Origin: Candidatus Aminicenantota bacterium
GTDB lineage: Bacteria; Acidobacteriota; Aminicenantia; Aminicenantales; Aminicenantaceae
Reading direction: 5' to 3'
DNA length: 18,211 nt
Assembly: GCA_023135995.1 (NCBI GenBank)
Contig: JAGLRY010000210.1
Coordinates: forward strand, 1 to 18,211
Shown here piece after piece: positions 6,413-15,321 of the stretch. Every line of letters begins with the position of its first letter. Positions within the stretch are counted from its first letter, which is position 1. Both the position numbers and the translations under genes were made by a program. The notes beneath the pieces were generated by a model. It saw nothing but the letters and a program-made list of their open reading frames with translations, was not told the DNA's origin and did no database searches.

Positions 6413-7798
6413 TTATTGTCCTCCTAACTCCTTGATCAGTTCAGGAATGATCTTGTTGATGCTTCCTGCACCCAGGATAAAGATCAAATCTTCCGGTTCT
6501 GCGATTTGAGCGACAAGAGATGGGATCTTTGAGAGATCGGGTTCAAAATAGATGCTCTTGTGCCCGAACTGTTGAGTTTCTTCATAGAGGACCTGACCGG
6601 AGATCCCCTCGATCGGCTTTTCCCCAGCAGGATAGACTTCTGTGATGAAAAGAACATCCGCTTGGTTGAACGAGGTGGCGAATTCTTTCATCAAAGAAGA
6701 TAAGCGTGAGTAGCGGTGAGGCTGGAAGACGGCCACCGTGCGGCGTGACCAACCCCTTTTTGCGGCCTCGAGTGTGGCGATGATCTCAGTGGGGTGATGG
6801 GCATAATCCTCGAAGATCATGATGCCGTTTATTGTTTGCTTCAGCTCAAACCGCCGGCCAATCCCCGTATAAGCCTCCAACGCTTCCAGGATCGTGGAAA
6901 TGGGCATATCCAGGTCCAGTCCTACAGCCACAGCTGCCATTGCATTGTGGATACTGTGCATTCCCGGAACATTCAATTTAAGAATGCCGATCTTTTCGTT
7001 TTTATAATAGAGCGTGGATGTGCTAGTGAATTTGTCGAATGTCTGTTCACGCGAATAGATATCTGCCTGTGTTGAAAATCCATATGTGATGACCCTGCGC
7101 TCCAGCTCCGGCATGAGGCTCTGAAGGTTTGCATCATCCAGGCAGAGGATGATAGGACAAAAGAAGGGAACTTTGTTCGCAAAGTGAGTAAAAGTCTTTT
7201 TGATCTCATCAAGAGTCTTGTATTGGTCCAGGTGTTCCTCATCCAGGTTTGTCAGCACGGCCATAAACGGAGAAAGATAGAGGAATGAACGGTCGCTCTC
7301 ATCCGCCTCAGCCACGATGAAATCGCCCTCTCCCAGCTTGGCATGGGCCCCGATGGTGTTGAGCCTGCCGCCAACAATGATTGTCGGGTCGAAACCCCCT
7401 GCCTCGAGGACCTCAGCGATCATGGATGTGGTAGATGTTTTTCCATGAGAGCCAGCCACGGCGATCCCGTGTTTCATACGCATCAATTCTGCCAGCATCT
7501 CTGCTCGGGGGATGACCGGGATTTTTTGACGCCTTGCCTCTTGCACCTCCACATTTTCTTTTGTGATGGCAGACGAGATCACCACGACATCGGAGCCGTT
7601 GATCTGTTCTGCTTTGTGTCCGATGTGCACATCGGCTCCGAGCCCGGCTAAGCGTCTTGTGGCTTCGTTTTCTTGAAGGTCGGAACCCGATACTTTATAG
7701 CTTAGGTTGAGGAGAACTTCAGCGATGCCGTTCATTCCGGTGCCTCCGATACCGATCATGTGGATGTGTTTGAGCTTGTGATATTTTTTATTGACCAC
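6413..7798 (-). CDS. murC: UDP-N-acetylmuramate--L-alanine ligase MurC
   Basis: ATP-dependent cytoplasmic ligase adding L-alanine to UDP-MurNAc, the first peptide-stem step. Its 461 residues are normal for the family, with no fused MurB or Ddl. Motifs are the N-terminal nucleotide-binding loop MIGIGGTGMNGIAEVL (14-29), P-loop AGSHGKTSTT (115-124), EADESDRSF, the central GIGRRFE, DYAHHPTEI, QPHRYSR, and a terminal GAGSI. The start is GTG at 7798. An AGGAGA ribosome site (7803-7808) 4 nt upstream shares bases with the murG stop TAG, which supports this start and coupling to murG. It is 8 nt after murG and 4 nt before ftsQ. Confidence 0.97.
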   Translation of the reverse strand: MVNKKYHKLKHIHMIGIGGTGMNGIAEVLLNLSYKVSGSDLQENEATRRLAGLGADVHIGHKAEQINGSDVVVISSAITKENVEVQEARRQKIPVIPRAEMLAELMRMKHGIAVAGSHGKTSTTSMIAEVLEAGGFDPTIIVGGRLNTIGAHAKLGEGDFIVAEADESDRSFLYLSPFMAVLTNLDEEHLDQYKTLDEIKKTFTHFANKVPFFCPIILCLDDANLQSLMPELERRVITYGFSTQADIYSREQTFDKFTSTSTLYYKNEKIGILKLNVPGMHSIHNAMAAVAVGLDLDMPISTILEALEAYTGIGRRFELKQTINGIMIFEDYAHHPTEIIATLEAAKRGWSRRTVAVFQPHRYSRLSSLMKEFATSFNQADVLFITEVYPAGEKPIEGISGQVLYEETQQFGHKSIYFEPDLSKIPSLVAQIAEPEDLIFILGAGSINKIIPELIKELGGQ

Positions 7799-7806
7799 AG
7801 GTTCTC

Positions 7807-8892
7807 CTAACTTTCCCCTCCCATGAGTTCCAGGCAGAAGTCTGATATTTTCTCTTGTGCGTTTTCCCTTTTGAGTTGTTTAAGATTGTTCTCCATTCGA
7901 TTGATCTTTTCTTTATGGGTCATAAAATCCCTGATTTTTTCTGTAAACGTCTCTGGTGTAAAATCCTCCTCGAGGAGGATCTCAGCACCCTGAACCTTTT
8001 TCAACTCCTTGGCGTTCAAGAGCTGATGATCATCCGTAGCCTGGGCAAACGGGACCAGGAGGGATGCTTTTTGGGCGGCGATCAGCTCGGCGATCGTTGT
8101 GGCCCCCGCTCGACATACGATAAGGTCTGAACTCTGATAATATCTGGGCATGTCGAAGAAATAGGGGGAAACGGTTACATCTGTGTATCCATGGCGGGCG
8201 TAGCACTCTTTGACCCATTCATAGTCGTTATCTCCGGTTTGGTGAACGAATCGCAAGTCCTTTTTATTCCGTAGAAGAAGGAGCAGTGATTCTGTGACTC
8301 CCATGTTGAGGAAGTGAGACCCCTGGCTTCCTCCGAAGATCAGGAGGGCAAGGTGATGGTTTCGTTCTTTTTTCCGAAGGGAATAGAACTCTTCACGTGT
8401 GGGATTCCCCGTGACACACCCCTTCCCCTTAAAATAGGGAAGAGATCCTTCAAAAGCGACCACGGCTTTACGAACCCATGGGAGCAGGAGTCTGTTTGTC
8501 AGACCAGGCCGGAGGTTTTGTTCCATGATCAGAGTCGGAATTCTGAGCCAGGATGCAAGAAGAACGATCGGGCCCGAGCTGTAACCGCCGACTCCGATGA
8601 CAAGGGCTGGCCGTATGCGGATGAGGATATAGAGAGACTTGAAGAAGCTATAGGGCAGTAGGGCAAGAGACTTGAATATCTTCAGACCTTTCCCCTTTAA
8701 TCCTTCGATTTTCAGGGGGATAAAATTTGCCCGATAACGTTCCATAATGCTTTTTTCCAGCAGGCGGCTGCTGCCGACGAATGTGATCTGGACCGTCGGG
8801 TCCTTTTCCTTCAGTTTCTCACCGACCGCTAGAGCAGGGTAGAGATGTCCACCCGTTCCGCCCCCGCTTATAATGACTTGCCGTGCTTTCAT
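7807..8892 (-). CDS. murG: UDP-GlcNAc:lipid I N-acetylglucosaminyltransferase MurG
   Basis: Peripheral membrane GT-B glycosyltransferase that transfers GlcNAc from UDP-GlcNAc to lipid I, making lipid II on the cytoplasmic face. The 361 residues carry the three glycine-rich signatures: GGGTGGHLYPALA (10-22), VIGVGGYSSGPIV (about 98-110), and FGGSQGSHFLN. The C-terminal half carries the UDP-GlcNAc-binding region CRAGATTIAEL followed by VPFAQATDDHQ. The start ATG overlaps the ftsW stop as ATGA (4 nt), indicating translational coupling. The ribosome site is weak (AGGAAG, about 12 nt upstream), consistent with dependence on ftsW translation. Confidence 0.97.
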   Translation of the reverse strand: MKARQVIISGGGTGGHLYPALAVGEKLKEKDPTVQITFVGSSRLLEKSIMERYRANFIPLKIEGLKGKGLKIFKSLALLPYSFFKSLYILIRIRPALVIGVGGYSSGPIVLLASWLRIPTLIMEQNLRPGLTNRLLLPWVRKAVVAFEGSLPYFKGKGCVTGNPTREEFYSLRKKERNHHLALLIFGGSQGSHFLNMGVTESLLLLLRNKKDLRFVHQTGDNDYEWVKECYARHGYTDVTVSPYFFDMPRYYQSSDLIVCRAGATTIAELIAAQKASLLVPFAQATDDHQLLNAKELKKVQGAEILLEEDFTPETFTEKIRDFMTHKEKINRMENNLKQLKRENAQEKISDFCLELMGGES

Positions 8893-10001
8893 CTTTTTCT
8901 TCTGCTTCCTTCCTTACGCTGTGAAATGTGGAGAAGGATGCCTATGCTGAATAATGTGCAGATCAGGGAGGATCTCCCAAAACTCAACAGAGGAAGAGTG
9001 AGTCCAGTCGGGGGGCCCAAACCCAACACGATGCTGATATTGAGCAGAGCTTGGGCAAATATCGCCATCGTCAGGCCCGCTGCGATGATCCGCGAAAACG
9101 TGGTGGGTGCTCTCCTGGAAATGACCAACCCTCTCCACAGGATGATCACAAAGAGCAGCAATGTGGCCAGTGTGCCCATGAGTCCGAACTCTTCGCCGAT
9201 GATCGCATAGATATAGTCCGTGTGGGCGCATGGTAGGAAAAACAGCTTTTGTGTACTCTCGCCAATGCTGACGCCGAAAAGTCCGCCACAGCCGACCGCC
9301 AGTTTGGACTGAATGGCCTGAAATCCCGTCCCCAGAGGGTCGCTGTTCGGAGAGAGAAAAGCCATGATCCTGTCCATTCGATAGGTCGCCTGGAAAAGAT
9401 ACAGAGCAAAAAGCCCAGAGGATAAGACGCCCAGAACCAGGAAATGAGCCATTTTTACTCCCCCGATAAAGAACAGCATTGTGCATATTAAGAAGATGAG
9501 GATGGCAGTTCCGTAATCGGGTTCGATGATGATCAACAGAATTCCGAGGAATACGACGGCCAGAGGGAAAAGGAGAGACGAGGACTTGTCCAAATCGTCC
9601 TTTTTTTTCTCCAGTTGAAGAGCGATGAAAAGGATCAGGCTGATTTTGGCCAGTTCTGATGGCTGAAACCGCAACCCGTAAAAATGGATCCATCTCTGGG
9701 TCGCCCCCAATGCCGGCATAACCAGACAGAGGGCCAGAAGGACTAACGTTAAGATCAGCAATCCATAAATAAAATACGGATTCTCGTAGAACGGCTTGTT
9801 TATGAAGAGAATGGCCAAGATGAGGACCAGGCCTATTCCAGCACCTATGAGCTGATGGATGAAGAAGTGGAAAGGCTGCTGATATTTGTCGCTCGCCAGG
9901 ATCGCTGATGAACTGAAAACCATGACCAATCCGAACGAGAGGAGTACCAGTGTCGCTAGAAACAGGGGTTTGTCGAATCCCAGGGGTCTGAATATTTCCA
10001 T
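8889..10001 (-). CDS. ftsW: Septal peptidoglycan glycosyltransferase FtsW (SEDS family)
   Basis: Polytopic membrane enzyme that polymerises lipid II into septal glycan strands together with FtsI. The 370 residues are strongly hydrophobic, with about ten predicted membrane segments. SEDS signatures are QPSELAK (113-119), EPDYGTA (160-166), QSKLAVGCGGLFG (231-243), and LPCAHTDYIYAIIGEE (256-271), which contains the conserved catalytic Asp (262). The C-terminal loop TGLTLPLLSFGRSSL (332-346) has Arg where most FtsW proteins read Gly in S-Y/F-G-G-S-S. Between murD and murG this is FtsW rather than RodA. It starts 3 nt after the murD stop with only a weak ribosome site. Confidence 0.95.
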   Translation of the reverse strand: MEIFRPLGFDKPLFLATLVLLSFGLVMVFSSSAILASDKYQQPFHFFIHQLIGAGIGLVLILAILFINKPFYENPYFIYGLLILTLVLLALCLVMPALGATQRWIHFYGLRFQPSELAKISLILFIALQLEKKKDDLDKSSSLLFPLAVVFLGILLIIIEPDYGTAILIFLICTMLFFIGGVKMAHFLVLGVLSSGLFALYLFQATYRMDRIMAFLSPNSDPLGTGFQAIQSKLAVGCGGLFGVSIGESTQKLFFLPCAHTDYIYAIIGEEFGLMGTLATLLLFVIILWRGLVISRRAPTTFSRIIAAGLTMAIFAQALLNISIVLGLGPPTGLTLPLLSFGRSSLICTLFSIGILLHISQRKEGSRRKR

Positions 10002-10004
10002 CGT

Positions 10005-11378
10005 TCAATAGCCTTGTGTTTTGACTCTATCCATTAATGCAAAGATCTCACGTTTGAATTCCTGGCCTCTTTCCTCGAAGTTTTGGAACATATCAAAGCT
10101 CGTGCAGGCTGGAGCGAGGAGAACGATCTCTCCTGGAGAAGCCGCAGCAAAACCCTGTTCGACTGCTTCCCTCAGTGAAGAGACGGACTCCAAGGGAACT
10201 TTGTTTCCGTTTTTGAGCGCACGGGCGATTTTTTCTTTGGCCTCACCGATCAACAGAACTTTCTTGACACGTTCCTCCACCGGCTTTTTCAGTAATTCGA
10301 AATTACCTCCTTTATCCCTTCCTCCCAAGATAAGGATGATCTTCCTGTCAAAACTCTGGAGGGATTTTAGGGTTGCTCCCACATTCGTTGCCTTGGAGTC
10401 GTTGTAGAAGACAACGTTCTGGAGAGATGCGACTTCTTCCAGCCTGTGTTCCAGGCCTTCAAAGGACTTGATGGTCTCCCTCATTCCTTGGCTTGAAACA
10501 CCAAAAAGAAAACCGATGAGCATAGAGCTCATCACGTTTTCCTGGTTGTGGACTCCTCTGAGAGGGATGTCGCTTTTATGGATGATCCTCTCTTCTTTGC
10601 CATTCGTGCAGACAATCCAGTCTTTTTCGATAAAACAACCAGGAGTGACTCTGTGGCTTCGGGAAAATCCGAAGACCTTAGGTTTTATCTCTCCTCTTAA
10701 ATTCCAAACGAGAGGGTCATCTCGATTGAGTATAGTGATGTCCTCTTCATCCTGGAGATCGAGGAGATGTTTTTTGGCTTCGAAGTAGTTCGCAAAGCTT
10801 CCATGCCAGTCCAGATGATCAGGAGAGACATTCAGCAACACGGATATGTAAGCTCTGAACTGTTGGACATACTCCAGCTGGAAGCTGGAGACCTCTGTGA
10901 CATAGATGTGGTCATCTTTGCTCTCTTCGACATAGCTTATGAGAGGAGTGCCTATGTTCCCGGCCAGATGGGATTTTATTCCCCCGTCATGAAGGATATT
11001 GTTGGAGAGTGTTGTTGTGGTGGATTTTCCGTTGGTTCCGGTGATCCCGACCACCCGGCCTTTGAGGAATCTGAAGGCGAGTTCGATCTCTGAAAGGACT
11101 TCCACTCCTTTTGCCATGGCTTCCTCGAGTTCTGCTATCATCGAGACACCAGGGCTGGGAAAAATCATATGGGCAGACAGGAAGGTCTCTTTGTGATGGC
11201 CTCCAGTTTCAAAGACAACTCCTCTGTCTTTCCAAAACCCGATCTTTCCGGAGAGTTGTTCGGCCTCCCTCTGTTCGCTAACAGTGACATGTGCCCCCTG
11301 GTTCAGCAGAAAACGACAGAGTTCTTCGCCTGTTTTTCCGAACCCGACGATGAGCGTTTCTCTGCCTTTGAGTTCCAT
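10005..11378 (-). CDS. murD: UDP-N-acetylmuramoyl-L-alanine--D-glutamate ligase MurD
   Basis: ATP-dependent cytoplasmic ligase adding D-glutamate to UDP-MurNAc-L-Ala. The 457 residues show VGFGKTG near the N-terminus (11-17), the P-loop GITGTNGKSTTTTL (111-124), GNIGTPL, LNVSPDHLDWHG, HRLE in the central domain, NDSKATN, GGRDKGG, and the family-typical C-terminal LAPACTSFDMFQNFEERG. The ATG lies one base after the mraY stop, with GAGGT in the mraY end as ribosome site. Length and motifs look complete, and nothing suggests loss of function. Confidence 0.97.
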   Translation of the reverse strand: MELKGRETLIVGFGKTGEELCRFLLNQGAHVTVSEQREAEQLSGKIGFWKDRGVVFETGGHHKETFLSAHMIFPSPGVSMIAELEEAMAKGVEVLSEIELAFRFLKGRVVGITGTNGKSTTTTLSNNILHDGGIKSHLAGNIGTPLISYVEESKDDHIYVTEVSSFQLEYVQQFRAYISVLLNVSPDHLDWHGSFANYFEAKKHLLDLQDEEDITILNRDDPLVWNLRGEIKPKVFGFSRSHRVTPGCFIEKDWIVCTNGKEERIIHKSDIPLRGVHNQENVMSSMLIGFLFGVSSQGMRETIKSFEGLEHRLEEVASLQNVVFYNDSKATNVGATLKSLQSFDRKIILILGGRDKGGNFELLKKPVEERVKKVLLIGEAKEKIARALKNGNKVPLESVSSLREAVEQGFAAASPGEIVLLAPACTSFDMFQNFEERGQEFKREIFALMDRVKTQGY

Positions 11379-11379
11379 G

Positions 11380-12468
11380 TTACCTCAGTTTTAGCGTGGT
11401 TAAGCTAAACAGGGCGAATATGATGCCCAGTATCCAGAACCGGACCACAATCTTTTGTTCTGACCATCCCTTAAACTCAAAATGATGGTGGAGCGGAGCC
11501 ATGAGAAATATCCGTTTTCCTCCTGAGATCTTGAAGTAGGTCACCTGGAGGAGCACGGAGAGCGCTTCGAGGACGAAAACGCCTGCGACCATCAGCAAGA
11601 GAAATTCCTGTTTGATCATAATAGCCACGGCACCAAGCGTTCCGCCCAAGGACAGCGCGCCCACATCTCCCATAAACATTTCAGCCGGGTGACAGTTGTA
11701 CCAGAGGAAGCCTAAGCATGCACCAGCCATTGCGCCCAGAAAAACTGTGAGTTCTGAAGCGAATTCCACCCGGGTGATGTTCAGGTATTGCGACCAGAGA
11801 GCATGGCCTGCAATGTAGGACAGCGCCGTAAAAGCTGTGGCGCTGATTAAAGTCAGGCCTATGGCAAGACCATCCAGGCCGTCGGCGAGATTGACACCGT
11901 TGGAGGCTCCCACCAGGATAAACATGATCCATGGGAGATAAAGGAATCCCAAATAGGGTGTCCACTGCTTGAAGAAGGGGAAGCTCATGTTCAGGATGAA
12001 ATCCCCCTTCAAGCCAAGATATATCAGCATGAGACCGATGGCGCCGGAGAGCAGTATCTGTAAGATCATCTTGCGCCTTGCCACCATTCCCGAGGATTTC
12101 TTCTTGAGGATCTTGAGATAGTCATCCCAGAATCCGATGAGACCGAACGAGATCATCGTAAATATGGCGAGCCAGACATACTTATTGCTGAGATCGCACC
12201 AGAGGAGAGTCGGAACGATCGTGCAACTGATGATGAGTAATCCTCCCATAGAGGGCGTTCCTCTTTTTTCGGTGTGAGATTTGGGGCCGTCGGTTCTGAT
12301 CTCTTCGCCTATCTGATACTTTTTGAGGAGTTTGATCATGCACGGGCCAAGGAGCAAGCTGAGAAGAAGAGCGGTGATTCCTGCCAAGGCTGTTCTCACG
12401 GTGATGTACCGGAAGACATTGAAGAATATGAAATAATCCTTCAGCGGCACCAATAGCCAAAAGAGCAT
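11380..12468 (-). CDS. mraY: Phospho-N-acetylmuramoyl-pentapeptide transferase MraY
   Basis: Integral membrane enzyme that transfers phospho-MurNAc-pentapeptide from UDP to undecaprenyl phosphate, giving lipid I. The 362 residues are polytopic with about ten membrane helices. Active-site signatures are GTPSMGG (70-76), the Mg-binding DDYLK (115-119), NGVNLADGLDGLA, MGDVGALSLGG with the catalytic-region Asp, and the HHH motif in MAPLHHHFE. The start ATG 12468 is 4 nt after the murF stop, with AAGGA in the murF end as ribosome site. One long membrane-protein frame fits the family from end to end. Confidence 0.97.
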   Translation of the reverse strand: MLFWLLVPLKDYFIFFNVFRYITVRTALAGITALLLSLLLGPCMIKLLKKYQIGEEIRTDGPKSHTEKRGTPSMGGLLIISCTIVPTLLWCDLSNKYVWLAIFTMISFGLIGFWDDYLKILKKKSSGMVARRKMILQILLSGAIGLMLIYLGLKGDFILNMSFPFFKQWTPYLGFLYLPWIMFILVGASNGVNLADGLDGLAIGLTLISATAFTALSYIAGHALWSQYLNITRVEFASELTVFLGAMAGACLGFLWYNCHPAEMFMGDVGALSLGGTLGAVAIMIKQEFLLLMVAGVFVLEALSVLLQVTYFKISGGKRIFLMAPLHHHFEFKGWSEQKIVVRFWILGIIFALFSLTTLKLR

Positions 12469-12472
12469 GTGA

Positions 12473-13852
12473 CTATCCTTCCTCCTTCAGTTGTTCGATT
12501 ATGTATTCCATCCTCATGCTTCGGGATCCCTTGACCAGGATGAGGTCTCCGTGTTCCAAAAGATCTCCCAGGTTCTTTGACGCCTCACGAGAATCTTTGA
12601 AAATGTGTATGCGGTCTTGAGGCATACCCCTTTCTCGTGCCCCTTCAGCCATATGCTTGCTCAAGGGTCCGACAGTAGCTAGAAGGTCGAAGCCATTGTC
12701 CACAATCCGCTTTCCCGCCGAGACGTGGTACTTGACGGAATCCTCCCCGAGCTCCAGCATATCCCCCAAAACAGCAATTTTTCGTTTCGCAGGGAGTTCC
12801 GACACACTCTTCAGTGTGGACTCCAGAGCTGCCGGGTTCGAGTTGTATGAATCGTCGATGAGTGTCAAGTCTTTTTCGAGAAGGAACACCGTTCCTCTCT
12901 TCGCTGTGGGTTTGAGTTGCGCCGACCGTTCGGTTATGTCTTCGATAGGAATTGAAAATGCATAGGCGACAGCCACAGCTGCAAGAAAATTCAAGAGAGT
13001 GCTGTCATAGAAGGAGGGGAGAACAACGTTTTTGATTTGCTCTCCATAATTGAGTTCGAACTGCATCCCTTCGAGTCCTGTTTTGTGGATGTTTTGGGCG
13101 GAAATGTCACATCTTTTCGATAAACCGAAAAAGATCTTCTCTCCTTTCCAAGACGAAACTATTTTATTGACCCATGGATCATCCCCGTTGAGAACCGCCG
13201 TTCCAGCCGGCTTCATTCCTTCGAGGATTTCTTTTTTCGCATCGGCAATGTTGTCCATGTTTTTCAGGAATTCCAGATGAACAGGCTGCACATTGGTGAT
13301 CACCGCCACGTCCGGCGGTGCGATCTGTGTGAGGATCTTGATCTCCCCGCGATGACTCATTCCCATCTCCAGCACAGCGATCTCATGATCGTCTCTCAGC
13401 CTCAGGACAGACAGGGGAAGGCCCAAGTGATTGTTGAAGTTGCTTTCGGATTTGAGGACTTTGAATCTCTGTTCAAGAAGAGCCGAGGTGAACTCTTTGG
13501 TCGTTGTTTTTCCTATACTGCCAGTAATACCCACAACTTTGACGGGGTGATCAGAGAGGGTACTTTGGGCCAGTTTTTGGAGGGCTTCAAGGGTGTTGGG
13601 GACCTTGATCAAAGCGAAGTCATTGAAAGGAGGGATGATTTTTTTTGAAATGACTGCGCCCGAGGCTCCTTTGTCAGCGGCTTGTGCGATAAAATCGTGC
13701 CCATTCCGTTCGGCAACTAAAGCAAAAAAGAGTTCACCCGGCTCGGAAAGCCTTGAATCGATGTTAAATTTATGAAAGGAAAGAGATGGAGGACCCTGGA
13801 GGATTTCACCTTTCATTCTGTCTTTAAGCTGATACAATCTAAACTCAACCAA
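12473..13852 (-). CDS. murF: UDP-MurNAc-tripeptide--D-Ala-D-Ala ligase MurF
   Basis: ATP-dependent cytoplasmic ligase that adds D-Ala-D-Ala to the UDP-MurNAc-tripeptide, finishing the pentapeptide. The 459 residues contain NIDSR and PGELFFAL in the N-terminal substrate domain, the P-loop GITGSIGKTTTKEF (about 109-122), MGMSHRGEI, DDSYNSNPAALE, VLGDMLELGE, and LVKGSRSMRME near the end. The start is TTG 13852, 2 nt after murE. A GGAGG site at 13863-13867 lies 10 nt upstream. The residues before the first internal Met fit the usual MurF N-terminal helix, so the TTG is preferred to the later ATG. The D-Ala-D-Ala supplier, ddl, is not in the window. Confidence 0.96.
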   Translation of the reverse strand: MVEFRLYQLKDRMKGEILQGPPSLSFHKFNIDSRLSEPGELFFALVAERNGHDFIAQAADKGASGAVISKKIIPPFNDFALIKVPNTLEALQKLAQSTLSDHPVKVVGITGSIGKTTTKEFTSALLEQRFKVLKSESNFNNHLGLPLSVLRLRDDHEIAVLEMGMSHRGEIKILTQIAPPDVAVITNVQPVHLEFLKNMDNIADAKKEILEGMKPAGTAVLNGDDPWVNKIVSSWKGEKIFFGLSKRCDISAQNIHKTGLEGMQFELNYGEQIKNVVLPSFYDSTLLNFLAAVAVAYAFSIPIEDITERSAQLKPTAKRGTVFLLEKDLTLIDDSYNSNPAALESTLKSVSELPAKRKIAVLGDMLELGEDSVKYHVSAGKRIVDNGFDLLATVGPLSKHMAEGARERGMPQDRIHIFKDSREASKNLGDLLEHGDLILVKGSRSMRMEYIIEQLKEEG

Positions 13853-13854
13853 TG

Positions 13855-15321
13855 TTACTTATCCTCCATCTCTTTCAAAAAACGTCTTAGAACATCCGTA
13901 TCTTTGAATGGAATGATCGTGTCTTTCATGATCTGATAGTCTTCATGCCCTTTCCCCGCCACCAGCACACAGTCTCCTCTCTCTGCGCGAGAGAGAGCTT
14001 TATGAATGGCTGATTTTCGGTCGGGCTCGAGTTCATACTTATCTGCACCTGTTTTTTTTATTCCTTTTTCGATATCTGTGAGTATCGCCATAGGGTCTTC
14101 GGTCCGGGGATTGTCCGAAGTGAGGATAGTCCAGTCGGCAAATTGACCCGCGACTTCTCCCATCCTCGGTCTTTTCTGACGATCGCGGTCTCCGCCCGCG
14201 CCAAAGACCAATATGATTCGGCCGTAGTTCAATTCCTTTGCCGTCTCCAGCAGATTCCTGAGGGCATCATCCGTGTGGGCATAGTCAACGAAGATGTTGT
14301 ACCCGAGCGTGTTTGTTATCTTCTCGAAACGCCCGGGGACTCCCTCAAGCGCAGCGATCCCTTCTTTGATGCTGTGCACAGGCACGATCAAGGTTAGGGC
14401 ACATGCGATGGCTGCGAGGATGTTGTACATGTTTGGCTTCCCCAAGAGGTGTGAAGACACAGAGATCTTTCCTGCAGGGTATTTAACTGTCATCTCTAAG
14501 CCCTCTTGAGAAAAAGAGAATGTCTCTGCGCGGATCATGGCAGTGGGTGCTGTCCCGTAGGTGATGCCTCTCATCTTGAGTTCCGATAATAGCTTTTTGC
14601 CCCAGGCATCATCGCAGTTGATCACGGCCATTTTTTTTCTAGAGGGGATCAAAAATAGCTTTTTTTTGGCTTCAAAGTACTGCTCCATCGAATGATGGTA
14701 GTCTAGATGTTCACCGCTCAAGTTGGTGAAGGCGGCCACATCAAAATCAATGCCTGTTACCCGGTTGAGCTCCAGGGAATGGGAGGACACTTCCATCACA
14801 CAATGCGTGGCGCCAGAATCGACCATCTCTCTCAGCATTCTTTGAAGATCTGGAGCCTCTGGTGTTGTCCTTTCTGCTGTTGATCGGGTGCCAGGGCCTC
14901 GATAGGAGATCGTTCCGATCACCCCGGTGATAAGGTTTGCCTTCTTTAAGATCTCCTCGAGTATGTATGTGACGGTTGTTTTCCCTTTTGTGCCTGTGAT
15001 CCCGATAACTTTGAGTTTCTGAGAGGGGTGAACGTAGAAGTTGGCTGCGCAGAGCGCAAGCGCTATCCTTGCATTGCAAACCTGTATCCATGTATTTGGA
15101 AATTTCTCAGGCTTCTCTCTTTCTGAGAAAACGGCAACGGCCCCCTGGTCCACAGCCTCTCCGATGAATTCATTACCATCCGCTTTTTCTCCCTTCAGAG
15201 CGGCGAAAAGGTCACCGGGCTGAACAGTTTTCGAAGAGTAGGAAATTCCGCGAATATTTTCATCCGGATTCCCACAGATGTTCACTCCGGGAACTTCTGC
15301 GAAGACATCGGAAAGCTTCAT
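13855..15321 (-). CDS. murE: UDP-MurNAc-L-Ala-D-Glu--meso-diaminopimelate ligase MurE
   Basis: Cytoplasmic ATP-dependent ligase that adds the third stem residue. The 488 residues carry SYSSKTVQPGDLFAAL, the P-loop GITGTKGKTTVTY (107-119), EVSSHSLELNRV, TNLSGEHLDYH, the GRFE motif, VDYAHTDDAL (345-354) and KGHEDYQ (457-463). SDNPRTEDP (402-410) contains the DNPR signature of meso-diaminopimelate-specific enzymes rather than lysine-adding ones, so the wall is inferred to be of the meso-DAP type. A small oddity is YAHTDDAL, where the usual form is YAHTPDAL. The ATG overlaps the ftsI stop as ATGA (4 nt). Confidence 0.97.
   Translation of the reverse strand: MKLSDVFAEVPGVNICGNPDENIRGISYSSKTVQPGDLFAALKGEKADGNEFIGEAVDQGAVAVFSEREKPEKFPNTWIQVCNARIALALCAANFYVHPSQKLKVIGITGTKGKTTVTYILEEILKKANLITGVIGTISYRGPGTRSTAERTTPEAPDLQRMLREMVDSGATHCVMEVSSHSLELNRVTGIDFDVAAFTNLSGEHLDYHHSMEQYFEAKKKLFLIPSRKKMAVINCDDAWGKKLLSELKMRGITYGTAPTAMIRAETFSFSQEGLEMTVKYPAGKISVSSHLLGKPNMYNILAAIACALTLIVPVHSIKEGIAALEGVPGRFEKITNTLGYNIFVDYAHTDDALRNLLETAKELNYGRIILVFGAGGDRDRQKRPRMGEVAGQFADWTILTSDNPRTEDPMAILTDIEKGIKKTGADKYELEPDRKSAIHKALSRAERGDCVLVAGKGHEDYQIMKDTIIPFKDTDVLRRFLKEMEDK
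13863..13867 (-). promoter_or_regulatory. Ribosome binding site for the murF TTG start
   Basis: Read on the minus strand this is GGAGG, inside the last codons of murE and 10 nt before TTG 13852. There is no nearby in-frame ATG until residue 13 of murF. The site plus protein homology at the N-terminus selects the TTG start. Confidence 0.5.

Noticed and set aside
8914..10008. A 364-codon open frame on the minus strand in a different frame from ftsW
   Set aside because: It lies almost wholly inside ftsW, starts with TTG, is rich in Ser, Arg, Pro, His and Gly, and shows no recognisable motif. Genes for hydrophobic proteins often leave a neighbouring frame free of stops.
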